The notes: generated by a model from the letters alone, not told the origin. A stretch of DNA of 64,000 nucleotides from DAIDKA01 sp035487155 (GCA_035487155.1 DATHMK010000053.1:62001-126000), one strand, 5' to 3'. Positions 40,175-49,397 are shown, counted from the first letter of the stretch. Numbers and translations: made by a program.

Positions 40175-41760
40175 GGGTGTTGCACGGGCGCTCGCGCGGC
40201 CGTGCCTGCGCCAAATTCCGCCATCAGCACGATGAGCACGCAGCTGGCGAACAGCAGCCATCCCAGGTCGGACATGGTGGAGGAGATGCCCAGCACCGCC
40301 GCCTGTCGGTGCGCCGCGCCGGCCACCATCTGCACCGCCTGCGCGCGGGCGGATGCGGGATCTGCAGTCCCCTCGGCCATGCGCGCCGTGAGGCTCGCCA
40401 GGGAGTGGCCGCGGCCGCCCGGGTAGAAGCCGGTATTGGTGAGCAGCTCGGTGAATTTGCCCTCGGTGTTCAGCCGCAGTGAAGTGGTGGCCCAGGCGGT
40501 GGCGAGGGTCCCGGACAGGACTCGCGAGAGATTCAGGACACTGGCGGCGGGCAGGCTCTCCACCGGGGGATGTAAGCTGGCGACGAACATGTCGACCAGC
40601 GGCACGGCAATCATCGGCAAGCCGATTCCCTGGATGATCTGTCCGACGTACAGGTCGCCGGTCTGCCACTGACTGGTGATCTGCAGGTTGAAGAAGGCGC
40701 CGATGGCGACCACCGCCAGACCGGCAATGATCAGCGCGCGCACCTCGATCATCCTGCGGGTCAATATGATCACACAGGCGGTGTAGGACAGCGCCTGCGG
40801 CCACAGCGCCGTCCACAGCGCGGGGGCCACCTGCTCGGGCCGGAAGCCCTGCACCTGAACCAGCGCCGCGGGGACGATGACGGCCGACAGGCCGATGGCC
40901 AGCGCCAGGGGCAGGCCGCCGATGGCGGCGAGTGTGATGTTCCAGCGTTTGTACAGTTTCACCCAGAGGATGGGATGGCGCAGCCCGCTCCAGTCCCGCA
41001 GGACGAAGATGGCCAGACACAAGGCGCTGGCCGTGAAGAGGATGGGGATCGCCGGGGTCTGGAACCAGCGCATCCGATCGCCCTGGCTCAGCGCGCAGGC
41101 GAACAGACCCAGGGCTGCCGCCAGCGCGATCAGCCCCGCAAGGTCCGCATGCACCAGGGGTCGCCAGTGAATCCGTTCGCGCGGCAGACCGATGTAGCCG
41201 GCCACGACGGCGAGGATCCCCGGGGGCAGCGCCGCCCATAGCACGAAGGTCCAATTGAAATGTTCAACGCCCCACGCGCCCAGCACACCGCCCAGCTGCA
41301 GGGCCGCGGTGGGCGCGCACAGAAACAAGGCGATCCCCAGCGGTGCGCGGGTGGGTCCCCAGGCCCGCAGCTGGATGATGATGGCCTGCGGCATGATGAT
41401 CCCGCCGGCAAGGCCGCTGATGATGCGCGAGAGCATCATGGCCTCATAGTTCGGCGCGAGGAGCGGGATCACCATTGCGATCAGGAACATCGCGACACCG
41501 CTGACCAACATGCGCCGCAGCGACAGGGCAATCCCCAGCCACGCACCGATGACCACGCCGATGGGCTCGCACACCGCATACGCCGTCGAAAGCCAGGAGC
41601 CGCTGTCGAAGCCCACCCCGAGGGCGCCATTGATGTCGTTGGCCTGCAGCGCGAAATAGCGGGTGGCCATGATCACCATCCAGGAGGCCGCAAATCCCGC
41701 GAGGCTGGAGAGGACCGTATGGGCGGTGATCGGCGTTGGCTTGGGGCCTGGCGTATTCAC
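40171..41760 (-). CDS. DHA2 family MFS efflux transporter (EmrB type)
   Basis: The 529-residue protein has about 14 transmembrane helices. Motifs are FDSGSWLSTAYAVCEPIGVV, MMLSRIISGLAGGIIMPQAI and, late in the protein, IIQGIGLPMIAVPLVDMF. The N-terminal DTT/DxxIV motif of typical EmrB (LDTTIANVA) is replaced here by MATRYFALQANDINGALG, so the substrate may differ from the pump at 21-25 kb. The GTG start at 41760 overlaps the adaptor stop codon. It is the inner-membrane part of the second tripartite pump. Confidence 0.9.
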   Translation of the reverse strand: MNTPGPKPTPITAHTVLSSLAGFAASWMVIMATRYFALQANDINGALGVGFDSGSWLSTAYAVCEPIGVVIGAWLGIALSLRRMLVSGVAMFLIAMVIPLLAPNYEAMMLSRIISGLAGGIIMPQAIIIQLRAWGPTRAPLGIALFLCAPTAALQLGGVLGAWGVEHFNWTFVLWAALPPGILAVVAGYIGLPRERIHWRPLVHADLAGLIALAAALGLFACALSQGDRMRWFQTPAIPILFTASALCLAIFVLRDWSGLRHPILWVKLYKRWNITLAAIGGLPLALAIGLSAVIVPAALVQVQGFRPEQVAPALWTALWPQALSYTACVIILTRRMIEVRALIIAGLAVVAIGAFFNLQITSQWQTGDLYVGQIIQGIGLPMIAVPLVDMFVASLHPPVESLPAASVLNLSRVLSGTLATAWATTSLRLNTEGKFTELLTNTGFYPGGRGHSLASLTARMAEGTADPASARAQAVQMVAGAAHRQAAVLGISSTMSDLGWLLFASCVLIVLMAEFGAGTAARAPVQHP

Positions 41761-42872
41761 CGCGCCCTACCCACCGCCACCGTGACGATGGCAGACATAC
41801 CCGGGCGCAAACGTTCGATGCCGGCCTGGTGGGGCGCCAGAATCACCTTGATCGCAAATCGCTGCGCGACCTTGGTGAAGTTTCCGGTGGCGTTGTCCGG
41901 CGGCAGCAGCGCCTGCAGGGCCCCGGAGGCCGGCCCGAAGCTATCCACGGTGCCGCGAAACCTGATGCCGGGCACGCTGTCGACGCTCACTTGCGCCGCC
42001 TGACCCGGGTTCATGCGCGCCATCTGGGCTTCACGAAAATTCGCGACCACCCAGACATTGGGCAGCGGCACCAGCAGCCCGATCTTGGTGCCCGGCGTGA
42101 CGTATTCGCCCGGCAATGCCGCGCGCTCGGAGAGTTGTCCGCTGGCCGGGCTCACGATTCGGGTGTAGCCCAGATCGATGCGGGCCAGGTCGAGCGCGGC
42201 TTGCCGGGTCTTGACCTCGTGCTGGGCTTCCAGAGTCTGGGCGCGAATGACATCCAGCATCTGTCTTTCGGCGGCGAGCTCCGCCGCCTTCTGGTCACGG
42301 GCGGCACTCAAGCGATCCTCATCGGCCTCCGCGGCCTCCAGCTCACGCTGCGAGGTGGTGCCATCGTCAATCAGCCGGCGCTGCCGCGCATCCTGCAGGC
42401 GCGTCTGTTTGAGCCCGGCATCCGCCGCCCGCACATCGGCCGCCGCCGCGGCGATTTTCTGATCCTGCAGCATGGCCTGGCCCAAGAGCGCATCCACGGC
42501 AGACTCAGCCGCCTGCAGCGCGGATTCGGCACTCGCCACTTTCGCCCGATAGTCATCATCCTGAATGGTGGCCACCAGCTGGCCTTGCTTCACCGTCTGG
42601 TTGTCGCGCACCGGGATCGATTCCACGTAGCCGGCGATATGCGAGGCAATGGCGATCTGGTCGGCCCGAACATAGGCATCATCGGTACTCTCGCTGCCGG
42701 TGATGCTCCCCAGAGTTATCCCATTGCGGATGCTGGCGAACGCCACGCCCATGACCAGTGCGACCAGCAGCACGATGACCAGGGTCGAGCGGCCGTGCAG
42801 GCGCAGCAGAAACAGCCGCCCGAAGCGCCGGGGGGTGGAGAGTCGTTCGCGGGCGATAACGGGAGTGTCCAT
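41757..42872 (-). CDS. HlyD/EmrA family periplasmic adaptor
   Basis: The 371-residue adaptor has one N-terminal helix (TLVIVLLVALVMGVAFASI) and the signature ESTDDAYVRADQIAIASHIA. A coiled coil (about 85-195) leads to the lipoyl half near YTRIVSPASGQLSERAALPG. It connects the MFS pump and OMF. ATG 42872 is chosen because it precedes a basic n-region; the frame extends to 42935 without support. The stop codon overlaps the MFS start. Confidence 0.9.
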   Translation of the reverse strand: MDTPVIARERLSTPRRFGRLFLLRLHGRSTLVIVLLVALVMGVAFASIRNGITLGSITGSESTDDAYVRADQIAIASHIAGYVESIPVRDNQTVKQGQLVATIQDDDYRAKVASAESALQAAESAVDALLGQAMLQDQKIAAAAADVRAADAGLKQTRLQDARQRRLIDDGTTSQRELEAAEADEDRLSAARDQKAAELAAERQMLDVIRAQTLEAQHEVKTRQAALDLARIDLGYTRIVSPASGQLSERAALPGEYVTPGTKIGLLVPLPNVWVVANFREAQMARMNPGQAAQVSVDSVPGIRFRGTVDSFGPASGALQALLPPDNATGNFTKVAQRFAIKVILAPHQAGIERLRPGMSAIVTVAVGRAR

Positions 42873-42892
42873 GCTGCTGGCCTCAATGACTC

Positions 42893-44644
42893 CTACAGAT
42901 CCAGGACCACATCGCGCGTGGGTCGCGAGCAGCACAGCAGCACATTGCCCGCGGCCGGCCGCTCCAGCGGGTCGGGGCGATAGTCCACATCCCCGGACAC
43001 CAGTCCGCTCTCACAGTTGTGGCACACACCGCTGCGACAGGACCAGCGCACCGGGACATCGCAGGCTTCAGCCAGTTCCAGGAGGCTCTGGTAGGCGGAG
43101 TCCTGCCAGTGCACCGCGATACTGCTGCGCGCGAAGGACACCAGCGGGCCGCCTTGCGCCGGGGTGGCGGGCAGATGCGGCGCACGCGCCGCGACCGTGA
43201 CCACACCGGGATTGCGGGTCGGGCTGCCGGTGAAGATCTCGGTATGGATTTGGCCCGCGGGGATGCCGCGTGTGCCGAGCATCGCCTTCACCTCCTCCAT
43301 GAATCGGTTCGGGCCACACAGATAGATCTCCGTCTCCGGTGACAGACCCAGCGCGGTCAGGGCTTCTTCCGAGAGGTGTCCTGCGGCATCGAAGTTCCGG
43401 CCCGGGGCATCCTCCGGGCGAGGCTGGCTGTAGCAGATGTAGCGGCGCGCCTTAGGCAGCATCAGCAGCAGGCGGCTGACTTCGGCGGCGAAGGGATGGT
43501 GCGCGCCATCACGGGCCGCGTGCAGCCACAAAACGGATCGCGACGAATGCTGCGCCGAGAGCGCATGCAGCATCGCCAGCACCGGCGTCACGCCAATGCC
43601 GGCGCTGAGCAGCACCACGGGGGCCGCGCCTTGCTGCAGGATGAAGTTGCCCCGTGGCGCGCTCACGTTGATGGTGTCGCCCACTCGCAGAGTCTTTTGC
43701 AGGTACGGACCGGCCACGCCATCCGCTTCGATCTTCACGCTGATTCGATAGCGCCTCGTCGAGGCGGGTCCGGAGAGCGAGTAGCTGCGAAAGAGCGGCG
43801 CCGCCTCGGCCGACAGCTGCAGTCGCAGGACCAGGTACTGGCCGGGCAGCGCCTCCGGCAGCGCGGCACCGTCTGCACTCTGCAGGCTCACCGAGAGAAC
43901 GTCGGCGGATTCGCGCTCGATCGCGGTCACGGTCAGCGCCGTGAAGCCCGGTGCCGGGGGGTGGGCCACGGATGGCGGAACGAGCCCGGCATTGCCGCCG
44001 GTGTGGCTTTGGAGCAGGGCTTCGAATGAGGCGCGCCACCCGGGCGACAGCGCCGGCATGCGCAAGGCGCGCTCCAGCTGCTCGCGCGAGTGACCCGGCA
44101 GATAGAGCAGGGCGTTCACCTCGGTGACGGTCATGCGCTCCTGCGCCTCGCCGACTTTGAGGATGCCATCGCCGGCCTGGACGTCACCTTCCTGCAGCAC
44201 CCGGAAGTAGAAGCCCGGCCGGCCGCTTGCGGTCAACAGCGCAGGCATCCGCGGCTCATCCATGCGGATGCCGATCCGATAGCAGGTCACGCGCGGCTGC
44301 GCGACCTCGAACACCGCGCTGCCGATCTGAAATTGATCGCCGATGCACACCTCATTGTCGGGCAGTCCTTCGACGGTGAAGTTCTCACCGAATTGCCCAT
44401 AGACGAACCCGGTTCGCCCCAATTGCGCCCGCCAGTGATGGTAGGACTCGATCTGATAGACGAAGACGGCACGGTTCGGCCCCCCGTGTCCGGCCTTGTC
44501 GCCCTGACCGTCGCCATCGAGGTTCAGGCGCCGGGCGCGGCAGGGCCCGCTCACCGGGTTCTTCCAGATTCCCGTGCGGATCGTCTGGCCCCGCCACTGA
44601 ATGTCCCGCGGCAGGCCGACATTGACGGACAGCAGCCGCGCCAT
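42893..44644 (-). CDS. MOSC-ferredoxin reductase fusion protein
   Basis: The 583-residue protein has three parts. A MOSC domain (about 1-215) carries the conserved Cys region VAQPRVTCYRIGIRM and the associated three-helix part. A FAD/NAD(P)H reductase module (about 235-480) has LFRSYSLSG and LLSAGIGVTPVLAML. A C-terminal plant-type 2Fe-2S ferredoxin (about 495-583) has CRSGVCHNC and, further on, LLCCSRP. This layout resembles YiiM/YcbX-type MOSC enzymes joined to phthalate dioxygenase reductase-like proteins. It could use NAD(P)H electrons to reduce a molybdenum-dependent or sulphur-bearing substrate. It lies 6 bp after cytochrome P460. Confidence 0.88.
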   Translation of the reverse strand: MARLLSVNVGLPRDIQWRGQTIRTGIWKNPVSGPCRARRLNLDGDGQGDKAGHGGPNRAVFVYQIESYHHWRAQLGRTGFVYGQFGENFTVEGLPDNEVCIGDQFQIGSAVFEVAQPRVTCYRIGIRMDEPRMPALLTASGRPGFYFRVLQEGDVQAGDGILKVGEAQERMTVTEVNALLYLPGHSREQLERALRMPALSPGWRASFEALLQSHTGGNAGLVPPSVAHPPAPGFTALTVTAIERESADVLSVSLQSADGAALPEALPGQYLVLRLQLSAEAAPLFRSYSLSGPASTRRYRISVKIEADGVAGPYLQKTLRVGDTINVSAPRGNFILQQGAAPVVLLSAGIGVTPVLAMLHALSAQHSSRSVLWLHAARDGAHHPFAAEVSRLLLMLPKARRYICYSQPRPEDAPGRNFDAAGHLSEEALTALGLSPETEIYLCGPNRFMEEVKAMLGTRGIPAGQIHTEIFTGSPTRNPGVVTVAARAPHLPATPAQGGPLVSFARSSIAVHWQDSAYQSLLELAEACDVPVRWSCRSGVCHNCESGLVSGDVDYRPDPLERPAAGNVLLCCSRPTRDVVLDL

Positions 44645-44650
44645 GGCGCT

Positions 44651-45217
44651 TCAGCGCGTGCCGTATCCGGTGAAGATGTAGTCCTTGCCGGCGACCCGGG
44701 TATGGCAGGCGAAGCCGCAGTTGATGGTGCCGGTCTTGTCCGCCGCATAGGTGCTGCCGGCAGGGTCATAGTCGAACACCGCATAGGCCCAGCCCTTCGT
44801 GGCCGGATACTTCTTGCTGTCCTTCTCGATGAGGAATACATCCTGCAAGGAGGCGGGAACCCGAACCCAGAACGGGGACTGCGTGTTCACCTTGGGCTTC
44901 CATTCGACCTTGAAGATCTTGGCGCCATCCGGAAAGGCCTGACCATTGCCCGGGATGCCCTCGCGATAGGCCTTGATCATGATGGGAATGGCGAGCATGA
45001 CCTTGAGCAGATTCTCGGTCTGGCTGACGGCGACCACCTGCCAGTCCTCGTATCCCCTGAAATCAGAGAAGGGCAGGCCGTCCGGAACCTTCAGGGAGTA
45101 CTTATCCTGATCCGGCGCGGATACGGCAACGCCGGCGAGCAGCGCCACGACGACCCCAAACACCAGAACCAACGCAAACTGTGCGCGTCGTGAATGCAGC
45201 AGGCGTCGATTGAACAT
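44651..45217 (-). CDS. Cytochrome P460 family protein with CX3CH haem motif
   Basis: The 188-residue protein has an N-terminal signal or anchor (QFALVLVFGVVVALLAGVAV). The P460 fold includes LPFSDFRGYEDWQVVAVSQT and the segment KGWAYAVFDYDPAG. The haem attachment motif is NCGFACHTRV, with three residues between the cysteines (CX3CH) instead of two. P460 proteins oxidise hydroxylamine or nitric oxide in ammonia oxidisers; in other bacteria their role is uncertain. The start at 45217 gives the basic n-region. It is the first gene of a six-gene leftward operon. Confidence 0.84.
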   Translation of the reverse strand: MFNRRLLHSRRAQFALVLVFGVVVALLAGVAVSAPDQDKYSLKVPDGLPFSDFRGYEDWQVVAVSQTENLLKVMLAIPIMIKAYREGIPGNGQAFPDGAKIFKVEWKPKVNTQSPFWVRVPASLQDVFLIEKDSKKYPATKGWAYAVFDYDPAGSTYAADKTGTINCGFACHTRVAGKDYIFTGYGTR

Positions 45218-45288
45218 GGCGTGCTCCGGAAGATGTGGGCGGCCCGAGCTGAGTAAAGATTGATGGTAACGGCCTGCTTGGGCGCGAC

Positions 45289-45305
45289 CATCGTACGAAG
45301 GTATC
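45289..45305. promoter_or_regulatory. ACC-WW-SGT box e (P460 operon / egtBD divergent promoter)
   Basis: On the minus strand the site reads GATACCTTCGTACGATG. With its flank it forms the quasi-palindrome ACCTTCGTACGATGGT, so it could serve both directions. It lies 72 bp upstream of the P460 start and 60 bp upstream of the egtBD start. Confidence 0.65.
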
Positions 45306-45364
45306 GCCGGCACCAATACGTATGGCTCATTGGCAGGCAGCAGGTGCCGTGTGAGCCTCGCCTC

Positions 45365-47587
45365 ATGCAAGCAATCACCGGACTGAGGTCTGCGCCCGAA
45401 TCGGGCGCGCTGGAGAAGTTCTTTCACGCCATCCGGCGCGCCAGTTGCCTGCTGACGGCGGAGCTCAGCGATGCGGATGCCACTGCCCAATCGATGACCG
45501 ATGCCAGCCCCGCGAAATGGCATCTGGCCCATACCACCTGGTTTTTTGAAACCATGGTGCTGCTGCCACATCTGCCGGGCTATCGGCTGTTTGATGATCG
45601 GTACAATTACCTGTTCAATTCCTATTACGAGACCCTGGGCGAGCGGCATCCGCGGTGCGCGCGCGGACTGCTCACGCGGCCGACCCTGGACACGGTGTAT
45701 GCCTACCGTGATCACGTGGATGCCGGGATTACCCGGGTGTTGAGGCGCTCACCCGGGCTCGAGATATCGAACCTCATCGACCTGGGGTGCCACCACGAGC
45801 AGCAGCACCAGGAACTGCTGCTGACCGACATCCTGCATCTGTTCGCACAAAGTCCGCTGCGTCCGGCCTTCAAGGCCCCGGAGCCGCTGCCCGTCAACGC
45901 CCGCTCGGGCATGGCCCTGGAGTACCTGCCTTTCGCGGGCGGAGTGGTGCAGGTCGGTCATTGTGGTCCGGGTTTTGCCTTTGATTGCGAGGCGCCACGG
46001 CACCGTTTGATCCTGGAGCCCTATCAGCTGGCCAACCGTCAGGTCACCAACGGCGAATGGTTGGAGTTCATGCGCGATGGCGGCTACCGCAATCCCCTGT
46101 TGTGGCTGGCAGAGGGCTGGGATGCGGTGCGCTCGCAGGGCTGGAGCGCACCCCTGTATTGGGAGGAGCATGAGGGAATCTACTGGTCGATGACGCTTCG
46201 TGGTCCGCAACTGGTGGACCTTGAAGCACCGGTCACGCACGTCAGCTTCTTCGAAGCGGAGGCCTTCGCCCGCTGGGCCGGGAAGCGTCTGCCCACGGAA
46301 GGCGAATGGGAACACGCCGCCGCCATGGTGCCCCGCGAGGGCAACTTCGCCGACTCCGGCCGCCTGCGACCCATGGCCGCGCCGGCGGTTCATGGAATGC
46401 GGCAGATGTTCGGCGATGTATGGGAATGGACGCGCAGCCCCTTCCAACCCTACCCGGGATTTGCGCCGCCCGGCGGCGCCATCGGGGAGTACAACGGCAA
46501 GTTCATGTCCGGTCAGTTCGTGCTGCGCGGGGGTTCCTGTGCAACCCCGGCTTCCCACATCCGCCACACCTATCGCAATTTCTTCGCGCCCACGGCGCGC
46601 TGGCAGTTCGCGGGCCTGCGACTCGCCCAGGACGGGCCGGCCGCAGGATTTGCGAGGAACCCGGGGCCCGGTGCCGCCGGATTCTGCGCGGATGTCGTGG
46701 CCGGATTGAGCCGGCCGCGCAAGAGCCTGCCCAGTCGCTGGCTCTACGATGATCGCGGCAGCGAGCTCTTCGAGCAGATTACGCAGCTGCCCGAGTACTA
46801 CCCCACGCGCACCGAGACGCAGATCCTGCGCGAGCAGGCCCGCGACATCGCCGAATTCTGCGGCGCGAATCGCACCCTGCTGGAATACGGCGCCGGGGCG
46901 GGCATCAAGACCGAGATCCTGATCCAGGCGCTGCACAACCCGCGGCTGTATGTACCGGTGGACATCGCCGCGGATTTTCTGGATCAGACCACGGCGCGCT
47001 TCCGGCGCCTGTTTCCCGAACTGGCCACCCGCCCGGTTGCGGCGGATTTCACCCATGATTTCGCGCTGCCGGAGTGGATTCCGCTGCTCAATCGAGTGGC
47101 CTTCTTTCCCGGTTCCACCATCGGCAACCTCGACCGCCATGAGGCCGCGGCGTTCCTGCAGCGCATGCGCGCCCATGTCGGCCGCGGCGGCAAGGCGCTG
47201 ATCGGGGCAGACCTGCGCAAGCCGCTGGAGGTGCTGCTGCCGGCCTACGAGGATGCGGCCGGGGTTACCGGCTGCTTCAACCTGAATCTGCTGATGCGCA
47301 TCAACCGCGAGCTGGGGGGCGACTTCGCACTCGAGAACTTCTCTCATGCGGCGCGGTGGAATGAGAACGAGGCCGCAGTGGAGATGCATCTGGTGAGCCA
47401 GTGCGCCCAGAGCGTCAGGATTGCGGGGCGGCAGTTTGAATTCACATCCGGAGAGTCCATCCACACCGAGAGCTCGCGCAAGTACGACATCGAGGGCTTT
47501 ACCAGTCTCGCGAACCACAACGGTTGGCAGGTGGAGCGCGTGTGGACCGATGCCGCGGGACGCTTTGCGATTTTCGGTCTGACCTAG
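45365..47587 (+). CDS. egtBD: EgtB-EgtD fusion: ergothioneine biosynthesis
   Basis: The 740-residue protein joins two ergothioneine enzymes. The N-terminal part (about 1-430) is EgtB-like: a DinB-type domain with HLAHTTWFFE (near 53) and HHEQQHQE (near 143) for iron, and an FGE-sulfatase domain with LPTEGEWEHAA, GDVWEWTR and FVLRGGSCAT. The C-terminal part (about 435-740) is EgtD-like: KSLPSRWLYDDRGSELFEQI, ITQLPEYYPTRTE, and SAM loop YGAGAGIKTEIL (near 507). EgtD trimethylates histidine and EgtB adds the sulphur donor to hercynine. I saw no linker or stop between the parts. Both enzymes in one chain would allow direct transfer of hercynine. Confidence 0.92.
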   Translation: MQAITGLRSAPESGALEKFFHAIRRASCLLTAELSDADATAQSMTDASPAKWHLAHTTWFFETMVLLPHLPGYRLFDDRYNYLFNSYYETLGERHPRCARGLLTRPTLDTVYAYRDHVDAGITRVLRRSPGLEISNLIDLGCHHEQQHQELLLTDILHLFAQSPLRPAFKAPEPLPVNARSGMALEYLPFAGGVVQVGHCGPGFAFDCEAPRHRLILEPYQLANRQVTNGEWLEFMRDGGYRNPLLWLAEGWDAVRSQGWSAPLYWEEHEGIYWSMTLRGPQLVDLEAPVTHVSFFEAEAFARWAGKRLPTEGEWEHAAAMVPREGNFADSGRLRPMAAPAVHGMRQMFGDVWEWTRSPFQPYPGFAPPGGAIGEYNGKFMSGQFVLRGGSCATPASHIRHTYRNFFAPTARWQFAGLRLAQDGPAAGFARNPGPGAAGFCADVVAGLSRPRKSLPSRWLYDDRGSELFEQITQLPEYYPTRTETQILREQARDIAEFCGANRTLLEYGAGAGIKTEILIQALHNPRLYVPVDIAADFLDQTTARFRRLFPELATRPVAADFTHDFALPEWIPLLNRVAFFPGSTIGNLDRHEAAAFLQRMRAHVGRGGKALIGADLRKPLEVLLPAYEDAAGVTGCFNLNLLMRINRELGGDFALENFSHAARWNENEAAVEMHLVSQCAQSVRIAGRQFEFTSGESIHTESSRKYDIEGFTSLANHNGWQVERVWTDAAGRFAIFGLT

Positions 47588-47611
47588 GCCTGGGTTTTCA
47601 GGAGAACGCTC

Positions 47612-48544
47612 ATGATCTCAAGATGGACTTGGCGGCTCGCCGCGGCGCTGCTGCTGTGCGCGCCTGCATTCACGGCGTTCGCCGACCCTGCAGCCTCCGC
47701 CGCGGCAACTGCCGTGAAACGTGAGGTGCATCTCACGCGCGTCACGCCGCAGTACTGGCGGGTGACGCTGGATAACCCTCCCTACAACATCTTCGGACCG
47801 GAGACCATTCCGCAGTTTCAGGCGATCATCTCCTTACTCGAGACGGACCCGCAGGTTCGGGTGGTGGTCTTCGACAGTGCCGTACCCGGGTTCTTTCTCA
47901 CGCACTACGATTTTGTCCCACCGCTGTCGGCGACCACGGACCTGCCGCCCGGCCCGACCGGCTTGCCGCCGGTGCCCGACATGTTCGTGCGCTTGAGCCG
48001 CGCGCCGGTGGTTTCCATCGTCGCCATCCGTGGCCGCGCGACGGGGGTTGGCAGCGAGCTGTCTCTGGCCAGTGATTTGCGCTTTGCCAGTCGCGAGAAG
48101 GCCATCCTGTCGCAATGGGAAGTGGGCGCGGGGCTGGTTCCCGGCGGGGGACCGATGGCGCGCCTGCCGCGCCTCATCGGGCGCGGGCGCGCCCTCGAGG
48201 TGCTGCTGACCGGCGAGGACATCGATGGTGACCTGGCCGAACGCTACGGCTATGTCAACCGTTCGCTTCCGGATGCAGAGCTCGATCAGTTCGTGGACCG
48301 CATGGCCCGTCGCATCGCGAGCTTCGACAAGCAGGCGATTGCCGACATCAAGCGACTCGTGGATGGCACGAATCTGCCGTCGGAAGATGAAATCGGTGCC
48401 GGATGGGACGGATTCATCGCCTCGGTGCAGCGCCCCCAGGCGCAGCGGCGGGTGAAGCAGCTGATGGCGCTCGGGCTGCAGGTGAAGCCGGACGTTGAAC
48501 TACGGCTGCCCGACTACACCGACAATCTTGGCAGCGCACCCTAG
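47612..48544 (+). CDS. Exported enoyl-CoA hydratase/isomerase-like (crotonase) protein
   Basis: The 310-residue protein has a crotonase fold (about 40-240): VTLDNPPYNIFGPETIPQF, VVFDSAVPGFFLTHYDF, and oxyanion-hole region IRGRATGVGSELSLASDLRF. A clear Sec-type signal precedes it (WTWRLAAALLLCAPAFTAFA). Crotonases act on CoA thioesters, which are cytoplasmic, so an exported one is unexpected. A cytoplasmic paralogue lies at 51729. It is 24 bp downstream of egtBD and starts behind AGGAGAACGCTC. Confidence 0.85.
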   Translation: MISRWTWRLAAALLLCAPAFTAFADPAASAAATAVKREVHLTRVTPQYWRVTLDNPPYNIFGPETIPQFQAIISLLETDPQVRVVVFDSAVPGFFLTHYDFVPPLSATTDLPPGPTGLPPVPDMFVRLSRAPVVSIVAIRGRATGVGSELSLASDLRFASREKAILSQWEVGAGLVPGGGPMARLPRLIGRGRALEVLLTGEDIDGDLAERYGYVNRSLPDAELDQFVDRMARRIASFDKQAIADIKRLVDGTNLPSEDEIGAGWDGFIASVQRPQAQRRVKQLMALGLQVKPDVELRLPDYTDNLGSAP

Positions 48545-48550
48545 TGGCCC

Positions 48551-48567
48551 GATACCAAGGTGCAACT
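48551..48567 (+). promoter_or_regulatory. ACC-WW-SGT box f (upstream of the DJ-1/FixJ/Lpd operon)
   Basis: The site GATACCAAGGTGCAACT lies 87 bp upstream of the PfpI-family start and directly after the crotonase stop codon. Confidence 0.6.
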
Positions 48568-48653
48568 GCGTTGACGGCCCATCCCCTGCTAGCTTCGGCC
48601 CCGGAGCGCGGCCGTTCGGGCTGCGGCCGGCAATTGCTTCAAGGAGCACATAC

Positions 48654-49397
48654 ATGAAGATACTGTTGGTTCTGACGTCGCACGACACTCTGGGCAATAC
48701 GGGACGCAAGACCGGATTCTGGCTGGAAGAGGGCGCGGCGCCGTATTTCGTCTTTCGGGATGCGGGTGTTGACCTGACGCTGGCCACGCCCAAGGGCGGC
48801 CAACCACCCATCGATCCGAAGAGTGATCTGCCTGAGAATCAGACCGCTGCCATGGCGCGGTTCAAGAAGGATCCGGTGGCGCAGAAGGATTTTGCGACCA
48901 CGAAGAAACTGGCGGACATGAAGTCCGAAGACTTCGACACGGTGTTCTACGTGGGCGGACACGGCCCGATGTGGGATCTGGTCGACAACAAGACCTCGAT
49001 CGCGCTCATCGAATCCTTCTACAACGCCGGCAAAGCAGTGGCGGCGGTATGCCACTCCTCGGCGGTATTTCACCTGGTCAAGCATCAGGGCGAGCCGCTG
49101 GTCAAGGGCAAGCGGGTCTGCGGCTTCACCAATGAGGAGGAGGAGGCCGTCAAGCTCACGCATGTGGTGCCGTTTCTGGTGGAGGATGAACTGAAACGGG
49201 TGGGCGGCATCTTCGAGAAAGTGCCGGTGTGGAAACCGCTCGCGATCGTCGACGGCCGCGTGGTCACCGGGCAAAATCCGGCTTCTTCCACCGGGGCCGC
49301 CCGCGCGCTGCTGCGATTGCTGTCGCGACCGACATCGACCTGGAACACGATCGAGATTTCGCACGAGCCTGCGGATGAGGCCCATCAGGCCGCCTGA
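48654..49397 (+). CDS. DJ-1/PfpI family protein (type 1 glutamine amidotransferase-like)
   Basis: The 247-residue protein is of the Hsp31/PfpI type: NTGRKTGFWLEEGAAPYFVF, a Glu-containing early strand, and the nucleophile elbow VAAVCHSSAVFHLVK with Cys. A downstream His/Asp is probable. Members act as glyoxalase III, chaperone or protease. The ATG at 48654 follows AAGGAGCACATAC. Its stop codon overlaps the start of the FixJ-type gene (ATGA-like), so they are co-translated. Confidence 0.9.
   Translation: MKILLVLTSHDTLGNTGRKTGFWLEEGAAPYFVFRDAGVDLTLATPKGGQPPIDPKSDLPENQTAAMARFKKDPVAQKDFATTKKLADMKSEDFDTVFYVGGHGPMWDLVDNKTSIALIESFYNAGKAVAAVCHSSAVFHLVKHQGEPLVKGKRVCGFTNEEEEAVKLTHVVPFLVEDELKRVGGIFEKVPVWKPLAIVDGRVVTGQNPASSTGAARALLRLLSRPTSTWNTIEISHEPADEAHQAA

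Noticed and set aside
40175..41254. The long minus-strand frame that joins the OMF gene to an upstream extension of about 360 residues.
   Set aside because: The extension is antisense-phase shadow of the MFS gene on the same strand in another frame; it is Arg, Gly and Pro rich, and the GTG at 40174 gives a perfect lipoprotein signal and a 4-bp operon overlap.
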